Positions 24,516 through 31,208 of a stretch of 64,000 nucleotides of DNA are shown here, piece after piece. The position numbers were made by a program, and so were the translations under genes. The stretch covers positions 1 to 64,000 of the forward strand of contig NZ_JAFCJM010000019.1 in the NCBI RefSeq assembly GCF_018130955.1, written 5' to 3'. The notes beneath the pieces are model-generated. The model made no database searches. It had not been told where the DNA came from and was given only the letters and a program-made list of their open reading frames with translations. Within the stretch, counting starts at the first letter, position 1. Each line of letters starts with the position of its first letter. Source of the stretch: Bradyrhizobium liaoningense (GTDB lineage: Bacteria > Pseudomonadota > Alphaproteobacteria > Rhizobiales > Xanthobacteraceae).

Positions 24516-25933
24516 GTGACTTCCTTTCCGTACCTCGTAACGACAAAGACCGGGCAATACAGATACCGCAGGCGCGTCCCTGACGTGCTCAGGGCAGAGC
24601 TAGGCAAGACGGAAATTGTCCGCAGCCTACGCACTGCAGATCGGCTGATAGTCGCTCGCAGATACGCTCAGGTGCATGCCGCTGTTGAGCAATTGTTTGC
24701 CGAGGCAAGACAGAAGGCGGGCATTAGCGCGGACACTGCTTTTGATCTCGCGGTAGCGTCGTTGAAGTCTCGGGGACTGTACGGGCTGACGGATAATGAA
24801 GATAGGTCCGACGCTCAGGACATCGTTCTCCGGGACGCGGGATTCACCGACGCAGAGGAACTGAGCGAGGCCCTGGAAGCGTACGCTGACGGCAAGGCAC
24901 CGGCGAAGCTGCGGGCCGTGTCTGCCGCGCTTGGCATCATCGGCGGGGACAAGCCGCGGCCGACGTTGTCGTACTGCTTAAGCCAATTCCTTGAGGAGAA
25001 GGCGCGGGGCAGGGACCTGGCCAAAAAGGATTGGGTGAACTATGAGCGAGAGCGCAAGCGCATCGTCGGTGAGTTCACTAAGCTGATAGGTATCAACAAA
25101 GAGATCAACGACCTCAGCAGACAGGACGCCAGAGGGTTTGTGAAGAAGTTGGAGGATGAAGGTTACGCCCCCGCCTCGGTGAGGAAGCAGACAAAGTTTA
25201 TGACACGCTGACCGAGTGGGCTCTGAGGGAATTGGAGCTGGAACGTCGAAACCCATTCACCGGGCTGAAGGTTGTCGCGCCCGTTGACGAGGACGATAAC
25301 GGTGTCTCGTTCGAATACGGGGAAGTTAGGACGCTATTGGGCAAGACGGGCAGCATCAACGACGAGCTGCAAGATATCGTGAGGATACTTGCCTGCACAG
25401 GGGCGAGGCTCGCTGAGATCAGCGGACTACAGGTCAAGGATTTCGACACTAAGGCGCAATCCATCAGCATTGAGTTCAACGATATTCGCAGGCTCAAGAA
25501 TAAGGCGTCTATCCGCGTTGTGCCTGTGGTCGACGCGAAGGCGCTGGAGGCGCTTCGAAAGAGAGCTGAGGGCAGGCCTCCGGCTGAATCGATCTTTCCG
25601 AAGTACGGATGGGACAAGGGGGCCAATAGCGCTTCAGCAGCGTTGAGCCAAAGGCTAACAACGATTGGACTGCGCGACCCTAGGTCGGCGAAGCCAAAGA
25701 CGACTCACAGCTTACGACACACATTCAAGGACGCGCTCCGAGATGTGGGTGTTCTTGATGATATTCGGAACATGATCCACGGGCACACGGCGGGAGACGA
25801 AGCAAGCAAGTATGGCTCGAATGAGTTGCTGGAGAGAAAGAGAGAAGCGGCTGAGAAGGTGTGGAAGCTATATTTCAAAAAGCCTCAGGTGAGCCGAGCG
25901 ATATTGAAGACACCGCTGCTTGCAAGGCGTTGA
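24516..25933 (+). pseudogene. tyrosine-recombinase integrase, disrupted by a frameshift
   Basis: Two frames together make one phage-type integrase of about 470 residues. The first (GTG 24516 to 25211) carries the N-terminal arm-binding and SAM-like core-binding regions (YRYRRRVPDVLRAELGK, FLEEKARGRD). The second, in the -1 frame from about 25193, has the catalytic domain with Arg in ACTGARLAEI, HxxR in HSLRHTF, and HGHTAGDEASKYG with the candidate Tyr nucleophile. The switch lies near 25193 (CAGACAAAGTTTATG). No standard slippery heptamer is seen, so a one-base deletion is likelier than programmed frameshifting. It sits beside tRNA-Met as expected for the recombinase that chose that site; IntM-type enzymes of tripartite Mesorhizobium ICEs also use a Met tRNA. 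Confidence 0.85.
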
Positions 25934-25970
25934 ACTAAGTTTAAAAGATCAGCAAACTTTCGATAAGACG

Positions 25971-26681
25971 ATGACACCTGATATTCTGAAGGCCCTCTCA
26001 ACAGATCAACTCTTCATCGAATGCGCCGATGCCAGTGAATACATTGCGAGCGATCGAGAGGGAAACCTCGCTCTCCTAGATGAGGCCGAGCGCAGGATGA
26101 AACAAGGCGAGTTAGAGGTGTCCAGATTTGAGCTGATCCATGCGGCCCTAGCCATCAGTCGCGACGACCGCGACCATATATCAATCTTTATTGCTATGCA
26201 GCCGACCCACGCTTGGCACGGCTATCAACGAGCGCTGCGAGCAGCAGCGGGCAAACAGGAATTGAAATACCTCTACCACGGGACCCTACGAAGCCGACTG
26301 ATCGGCATAGCCCGTGATGGGTTAAGGCCCGCCAAAAGACCAAAGAAGTGGGGACAATCGGGCATCACCGCGCACGCTGCCAGCGGCGTCTTCTTTGAAC
26401 GAAACTGGCGGCGAGCATCTAATTGGGTCGGCGCGGCAGCGGTGGACCACACCATGCGTCCGGTGAAGGGAGCTATTATCCGTATTCCAGTTGGAGACAT
26501 GCTAGTTGAAAATGACCAGCGGTCCGCGGGATCGCTTGTAGTTCGGCAAGATCAAATTTCGGTCAAAGATGCACACGTGCGCCTATACCCCTTCACGGCA
26601 GTGGTGGAATGGATGCCGTTGTCGGAAGGTATTGAGACGGTACGACGTATCCGAAAGGACCAAAAGCAAAAACGAGCGTAA
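25971..26681 (+). CDS. ADP-ribosyltransferase-fold-like protein, element cargo
   Basis: 236 residues from ATG 25971. The N-terminal half (helical, acidic) is unlike anything I know. The C-terminal half from about residue 100 has YLYHGTLRSRLIGIARDGL, then AASGVFFERNWRRASNW and a RIPVGDMLV strand, then LYPFTAVVEW. YHGT...I...GL.P followed by a (V)FF strand is the opening of PARP/KptA-type ADP-ribosyltransferase folds, which bind NAD. Tyr in the usual second motif is not obvious. It could be an RNA 2'-phosphotransferase relative, a toxin or an anti-phage effector. It starts 37 bases after the integrase. Confidence 0.6.
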   Translation: MTPDILKALSTDQLFIECADASEYIASDREGNLALLDEAERRMKQGELEVSRFELIHAALAISRDDRDHISIFIAMQPTHAWHGYQRALRAAAGKQELKYLYHGTLRSRLIGIARDGLRPAKRPKKWGQSGITAHAASGVFFERNWRRASNWVGAAAVDHTMRPVKGAIIRIPVGDMLVENDQRSAGSLVVRQDQISVKDAHVRLYPFTAVVEWMPLSEGIETVRRIRKDQKQKRA

Positions 26682-26762
26682 CTGCCGAAGTTGCCATCGG
26701 AACGACGATGCTAGAACCTCAGGTGTCCAAAAGATCGCCTGCTCTTTGGAGGACCTTTGCGG

Positions 26763-26956
26763 ATCATGGGCGAAAGCAGATGCCCCACCACCTCCTGAAA
26801 TCCTCGGTCACTTCGCCATCGGGGGCTGCTCGCAATCATCGCTTCGTAATCGTTGTAGTCCACGTTCATACGAAGGCCTTCGCAGGCGATGTGAGTGATC
26901 TCAGCATTCTCCAGGCTCTTGAACGAATCCGGCGATCGCCAGTCGAATTCAGGCAT
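26763..26956 (-). pseudogene. DUF6499 regulator domain, frameshifted (FseA N-terminal-like)
   Basis: From ATG 26956 the frame reads MPEFDWRSPDSFKSLENAE and DYNDYEAMIASSP, the DUF6499 pattern. At a five-C run (plus-strand G run 26821-26825) the family pattern continues in the +1 frame as DGEVTEDFRRWWGICFRP, then stops at 26763. Unshifted, the frame runs on to 26711 with non-conserved residues. In ICEMlSymR7A the activator FseA joins a DUF6499 frame to a DUF2285 frame by programmed frameshifting; here the DUF2285 part is absent downstream. Either an indel or a relic of that mechanism. Confidence 0.65.
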
Positions 26957-27039
26957 TGCTTCCGCCCCATTGCATGCAGCTAACAAGGATTGCGGCGCAA
27001 TAGTTATGATCGAGGCGGTTGTAGGAAGCCCCTAGTTTG

Positions 27040-27053
27040 GCACCACGTGGTGC
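27040..27053. promoter_or_regulatory. perfect 14-bp palindrome GCACCACGTGGTGC
   Basis: Lies between the DUF2285 gene and the DUF6499 gene, about 85 bases upstream of the latter's start. Possible operator. Confidence 0.4.
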
Positions 27054-27121
27054 TTGAGAATGACCACTGGTTAGCAGGAGAAAATTGCTTTGGCTGCAGG
27101 CCTCCGGTCGGCGATTTTCTT

Positions 27122-27394
27122 CTATGTTGAGCCAGCGCCGCGCAAGAGGCGCCCCTGCTCGGTTACCCATTTGGCGCGCGCAAGATGGCTCTGATATGCG
27201 GTCCGCGCACGGTCAGGCTCTCGCTCCGGATCCATATGCAAGACCACTCGAGCCACTTCGCGCCAGTCCGCTCTCTCACTCTCCGCCTGCAGAAGCCGAA
27301 TGTACGTAACGACATGCTGTTCGTCATAGGCCGTCAGCGCCGGCTCGTTCGGCGCGACATATGCGACGTCAGGATCTAGCTGCGGTTTTGTCAT
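27122..27394 (-). CDS. stand-alone DUF2285 protein, QseM-like antiactivator
   Basis: 90 residues, nearly all one DUF2285 domain: ALTAYDEQHVVTYIRLLQAE, ADWREVARVVLHMDPE, AYQSHLARAKWVTEQG. DUF2285 is a helix-turn-helix variant used by both the FseA activator and the QseM antiactivator of Mesorhizobium ICEs. A short single-domain protein, divergent from an XRE regulator with a dyad between them, is the qseM-qseC arrangement. Its role would be to hold conjugative transfer off until quorum is reached. With the rest of the element eroded it may be a leftover, though the frame is intact. Confidence 0.75.
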   Translation of the reverse strand: MTKPQLDPDVAYVAPNEPALTAYDEQHVVTYIRLLQAESERADWREVARVVLHMDPEREPDRARTAYQSHLARAKWVTEQGRLLRGAGST

Positions 27395-27505
27395 GACCGT
27401 CCCAAGAAACAGCGAATGATTCTAATCTCCCTGGAAGGCCGGGATCATCCCGACGTCTCATTTTAGCCTCATTGCGACCTAGCCGACCAGCGAGCAGCTC
27501 GAAAT

Positions 27506-27537
27506 ACATACTATAGGAGATAAACCTCATAGTATGT
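27506..27537. promoter_or_regulatory. operator-like dyad between the DUF2285 and XRE genes
   Basis: ACATACTAT and ATAGTATGT flank 14 bases that themselves contain GGAG and CCTC in inverted order. It ends 19 bases before the XRE start, in an AT-rich stretch, and is the natural candidate for the XRE protein's binding site controlling both divergent genes. Confidence 0.65.
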
Positions 27538-27556
27538 AAAGACGCAACTTGCGCCG

Positions 27557-27808
27557 ATGGACATGCGCAAGTTGGTCGGGCGGAATTTCGCAAGACTGCG
27601 GAAGCAGAAGCGCTTCACGCAGGAGAAATTCGCCGAAGTGTCCGGCTTCACGCAGCAATATATTAGTGACCTGGAGCGCGGCCGCCGTAATCCAACTGTC
27701 GTAACCTTGTTTGAACTCGCCAGCACGTTGGGCGTCAGCCACGTCGATCTCGTTCTCCCAGATGAAGAGGTGCGAGCCGAACGATCAAAACCTGCTAAGC
27801 GGAAGTGA
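27557..27808 (+). CDS. XRE-family regulator, QseC-like
   Basis: 83 residues. A single HTH_3 domain: RLRKQKRFTQEKFAEVSGFTQ, QYISDLERGRRNPTVVTLFELA, then a Lys/Arg-rich tail. Transcribed away from the DUF2285 gene with 162 bases between. In ICEMlSymR7A, QseC is a short XRE repressor that binds dyads in the qseM-qseC interval and sets a bistable switch. I see the same layout here. No Shine-Dalgarno is visible before ATG 27557, so it may be leaderless or start at ATG 27563. Confidence 0.82.
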   Translation: MDMRKLVGRNFARLRKQKRFTQEKFAEVSGFTQQYISDLERGRRNPTVVTLFELASTLGVSHVDLVLPDEEVRAERSKPAKRK

Positions 27809-27858
27809 TCGGCTCGTTACGAATCCATTTTCAACAATTGTAGAGCCTGACTTTCGCT

Positions 27859-27879
27859 CGCCGGGCCGGAGGCCCGGCG
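27859..27879. terminator. GC hairpin after the XRE gene
   Basis: CGCCGGGCC-gga-GGCCCGGCG, perfect 9-bp stem, 50 bases after the XRE stop. It has no T-run, so termination is uncertain. Confidence 0.45.
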
Positions 27880-27901
27880 TCCGGTTACGCGGCCCATGTC
27901 T

Positions 27902-28060
27902 TCAGATAGCCCGCTCCATCAAGCGCTTTGCCTTGCCCTCCAGATCAAGGCGCGTGTCCTGATGAGCTTTGCCGCGAGCAAATGCGCTAATGCCCTGCAC
28001 GAAATCAAAGATGCTTTCCGGCTTCCGATCTTCTTCGCCCAGAGCCGACGATTGAAGACG
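27902..28060 (-). pseudogene. C-terminal remnant of a DUF932-type plasmid/ICE protein
   Basis: The last 52 codons of a minus-strand frame read EEDRKPESIFDFVQGISAFA then HQDTRLDLEGKAKRLMERA, which I recognise as the end of DUF932 proteins common on rhizobial plasmids and ICEs. The frame continues upstream to 28234 but the resemblance stops near 28060, where trbL sequence on the other strand begins. A recombination junction is implied. Confidence 0.55.
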
Positions 28061-28186
28061 CGATGACACTGGTGCTCGCGGCGCTCTCATTGTAGGGCCT
28101 TGGTATCTTCGCACCCGGAATCGCAAACGGCCTGGTCTCCGGCGGACCGCAACTTGGTGCGGGCGCTGCGATCGGAACCGGTCGAG
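28042..28186 (+). pseudogene. trbL: trbL remnant (conjugal transfer membrane protein)
   Basis: Reading from 28042: EPTIEDAMTLVLAALSL, an in-frame TAG at 28093, then GLGIFAPGIANGLVSGGPQL and GAGAAIGTGRAA. This is the conserved glycine-rich membrane region of TrbL/VirB6-type mating-pore proteins. Only about 45 codons survive. It shows the element once encoded a type IV transfer apparatus. Confidence 0.7.
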
Positions 28187-29050
28187 CGGCGTGGTTGACA
28201 TACGCGGCGACATCCCGGGCGCTGACAAGATCAACGTCCTCGGGTGGTGCGTCGGAGGAACGATCCTGTCATCCGCGCTGGCGATCCTGCGGACGCGGGG
28301 AGACGTGTCGGTCGCCAGTGTGACCTTGCCGACGACGATGCTGGACTTCCGCGAGCCGGGGACCTCAGCGTGTTCATTGACGAGGAGGGCGTGCGGCAGC
28401 GGGAGCAGACGATCGGCAATGGCGGCATCTACCGCGGCGCGGAGCTCGGGTTCGTTTTCCAGACCCTGCGGTCCAAGGAGCTAATTTGGCCGAATGTGAT
28501 CAACAACTATCTGAAGGGAAATTCGCCGGAGCGTTTCGATCTTCTGTTCTGGAACGCCAACGTCACCAACCTGCCGGGGCCGATGTATTGCTGGTACATC
28601 CGGAACATGTACCTGGAGAACAATCTTCGGGAGCCGAATCGGTTGACGATGTGCTGCACGTCAGTCGATCTGGGACGGGTCGACTTGCCTGCCTATGTTC
28701 TGGCGACCGTTGAAGATCATATCGTGCCGTGGCGCTCGGCCTATCGCACCACGGGCTTGTTCCGCGGCGACACCCGCCTTGTGCTCGGCGCGAGGGGGCA
28801 TATTGCCGGTGTGATCAACCCCGCGTCGAAGGACAAGAGAAGCTATTGGGTGTCGGACAATCGGTGCGATGACCCGGCAACATGGCTGGCGAGCGCGGCC
28901 GAAAAGCCCGGTAGCTGGTGGAACGACTGGATCACTTGGCTCAGACCTTGGACGGAAGACAAGCTGGGCGCGCGTACCCAACTCGGGAGCAACCTCTACC
29001 CTCCGGGCGAGCCTGCGCCAGGCCGGGATGTGAAGGAGAAGGCGAGTTGA
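28187..29050 (+). pseudogene. phaC: poly(3-hydroxyalkanoate) synthase, truncated and frameshifted
   Basis: C-terminal half of a class I PhaC. The lipase-like box GWCVGGT (catalytic Cys) is in one frame (28187 to about 28360); after a frameshift near 28360 the rest continues as DLSVFIDEEGV, NVINNYLKGN, LPGPMYCWYIRN, catalytic Asp in EDHIVPW and His in GARGHIAGVIN. About 300 N-terminal residues are missing; the break coincides with the trbL scrap. Not functional as a synthase unless the shift is a sequencing error. Another phaC must exist elsewhere if the cell makes PHB. Confidence 0.86.
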
Positions 29051-29140
29051 TGACAGGGCTGCTCCTGGGAACCCCATCATTAGCAACCTCTCGGGTGTCC
29101 GCAGACATCAACTGCCCGCGCTTGATTGGAAATTCCCCCT

Positions 29141-30928
29141 TCAACTCCGATACCAGCTGGCCAGATTCCAGACCGTGACGTCCCAGCCCGAGATATCGGC
29201 CATGATGCTATTGACGCCGCCGCCGACGATGTTGCGCGAGAGGAGCGGCACGAACACATTGGCCTCGCAAAAAATCTCGTTGACCTTGATCAGCAGCGCG
29301 GCGCGCTTGACCGGATCGAGCTCCTTCTGCGCGGCCTTGTAGGCCTTGTCGGCCTCGGGATCGGACCAGCGCGAGACGTTTCGACCCAACCATTTGTTGT
29401 CCTTGGTTGCAATCTCCCAGGAGACGCACTGGTTCAAGAAACGCTCCGGATCGGGCTGCGGCTGCGTCGTGTTGTACATCTCCATGTCGCAATAGAGTTT
29501 TGAGTAGGTGTCGGGGTTGCCGACGTCAGACGAGAAGAACACGGAACCAACCACCGACTTGAGCTCGATGTCGATGCCGGCCTTCTGGCAGGCCTGCTTG
29601 ATGATGGCCTGCGTCTTCTGGCGTGGCGAGTTGATCGATGTCTGGAAGACGTATTTGAGCTTCTTGCCGTCCTTCTCGCGGACGCCGTCGGTGCCCATCT
29701 TCCAGCCGGCCTCGTCGAGGATCTTGTTCGCCTTGTCGACATTGAATTCGTATTTCAGCTTGCTCGACTTGAACTGAGCGGGCTGGTTGACGAAGCTCGC
29801 CGTCGCAACGCCGCCGCGGCCGTAGATGAATTTCTGGATCGAGTCGCGATCGATCAGAAGGTTGAACGCCTTGCGAACGGCGGGGTCGGACAGCGTCGGA
29901 TGTTTGGTCTCGGCGTTGGACCGCTCGCCGTCGACCTCGGTCCAGGGGTCCGTCGTGTTGAGGATGATGAACTCGACATTGCCTGACACCGTGACGTCGA
30001 TCTTGCCCTTGCCGCTGGTCTCCATACGCTTGAGGACCTCGTCCTCCACCTGCAGGTTCCAGGCATAGTCGTATTCGCCGGTCTGCAGCACCGCGCGCGC
30101 CGCGGAAACCGCGTCGCCGCCGCCCTTGAGTTCGAGCGTATCGAAATGCGGCTGGTTCTTGACGTGATAGTCCGGGTTGCGTTCGGCCAGGATCAAATCG
30201 CCCGGCTTGAACTCGACGAACCGGTATGGGCCGGTGCCGACCGGCTTCAGATTGCCCGGCGCATCGCGCGACTTCGCGCCGGCATAGTCGGCGAAATGAT
30301 GCTTTGGCAGGATCTGGCCGACCGAGCCGACGAAAGGATCGGCCCAGAACGGGGTCGGGGCCTTGAAGATCACCTTGACGGTGTGGTCGTCGATCTTCTC
30401 GACCTTGATGTCCTTGTACGATCCCGTGGTGTACGCCGCGGTCGCAAGATCCGCGGCGTAGGCCCAGGTAAAGACGACGTCGTCGGCGGTGAAGGGCTTG
30501 CCGTCATGCCACCTCACGCCCTGCTTCAGCTTCCAGATCACGCTCGTGCCGTCGGCCGCGAGGCCGCCGTTCGCCTTGGTCGGCACCTCGGCGGCGAGGC
30601 AGGGGATGAGGTTGCCGTCCTTGTCCCAGCCGGCGAGCGGCTCGAAGAAGATGCGCGAGGCGTTCTGGTCCTTGGTGCCGATCGCGAAATGCGGATTGAG
30701 CAGGGTGGGGGCCTGCCAGAACAGAAGTTTCAGCTGGCCGCCGCCGCCGGCCTTGGTCGGCTTGTACGGCAGCGTGGCGTCGGCCATCGCCACGTCGTTC
30801 CAGAGCAGGATCTGGCTCGCGATTGGCGCTGTGATCCCGACCGCAGCCATTGTCTGGATGAACGAGCGTCGCGACAGCGTGCCTTGCTTGACTTCCGCGA
30901 TTGCCTTGCGGATTTCGTTCTCGTTCAT
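29141..30928 (-). CDS. peptide/nickel-type ABC transporter substrate-binding protein
   Basis: 595 residues, SBP_bac_5 family (DppA/OppA). A Tat signal (LSRRSFIQTMAAVG, residues 18-31) is preceded by an unusual 17-residue charged extension. Family marks: LAAEVPT, WKLKQGVRWHDGKPFTADDV and VGTGPYRFVEF. It captures di/oligopeptides or similar solutes in the periplasm. Permease and ATPase genes normally follow such genes; instead, 90 bases downstream lies the phaC pseudogene. The rest of the operon is either elsewhere or was lost when the neighbouring region was rearranged. No ligand can be inferred. Confidence 0.92.
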   Translation of the reverse strand: MNENEIRKAIAEVKQGTLSRRSFIQTMAAVGITAPIASQILLWNDVAMADATLPYKPTKAGGGGQLKLLFWQAPTLLNPHFAIGTKDQNASRIFFEPLAGWDKDGNLIPCLAAEVPTKANGGLAADGTSVIWKLKQGVRWHDGKPFTADDVVFTWAYAADLATAAYTTGSYKDIKVEKIDDHTVKVIFKAPTPFWADPFVGSVGQILPKHHFADYAGAKSRDAPGNLKPVGTGPYRFVEFKPGDLILAERNPDYHVKNQPHFDTLELKGGGDAVSAARAVLQTGEYDYAWNLQVEDEVLKRMETSGKGKIDVTVSGNVEFIILNTTDPWTEVDGERSNAETKHPTLSDPAVRKAFNLLIDRDSIQKFIYGRGGVATASFVNQPAQFKSSKLKYEFNVDKANKILDEAGWKMGTDGVREKDGKKLKYVFQTSINSPRQKTQAIIKQACQKAGIDIELKSVVGSVFFSSDVGNPDTYSKLYCDMEMYNTTQPQPDPERFLNQCVSWEIATKDNKWLGRNVSRWSDPEADKAYKAAQKELDPVKRAALLIKVNEIFCEANVFVPLLSRNIVGGGVNSIMADISGWDVTVWNLASWYRS

Positions 30929-31208
30929 CAGCTGACCTCCACCTCAAAGAAAAATCGTCACCGGCCGTGACCCATCATGTGTGATCATGGACGAGGCGGC
31001 AATGCCGACAAGGCCGGAATACCTGCGGCGAAATGGCGAATGTGCGTACGGCCAAGCCGCATAGTCCAGGCCGTCGCTGTTACAGTCGAGCCTTTGGCGG
31101 TGGGGCAACTTCTGTCGCAAGACGACCAGGCTGGAACTCCGCGCATCCGCGAGCCCTGTTCAACGCGATCGCGAGCGCGTAAGAGGTCGTTGGACACTGC
31201 GGGCGGAA

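Larger units (their letters stand above)
24258..28186. mobile_element. decayed integrative and conjugative element fragment at tRNA-Met
   Basis: Starts at the tRNA 3' end. It contains a broken tyrosine recombinase, a cargo gene, a DUF6499 gene with a frameshift, a DUF2285 / XRE divergent control pair, and remnants of DUF932 and trbL genes. These are typical of rhizobial symbiosis-type ICEs. The DNA is visibly more AT-rich than its flanks. No matching right attachment site was found, so the right boundary (placed at the trbL/phaC junction) is tentative and the element appears deleted to a few kilobases. Confidence 0.75.

Noticed and set aside
27859..27879. GC hairpin as one end of an insertion sequence
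   Set aside because: No partner inverted repeat or transposase nearby; better explained as a message-end hairpin.
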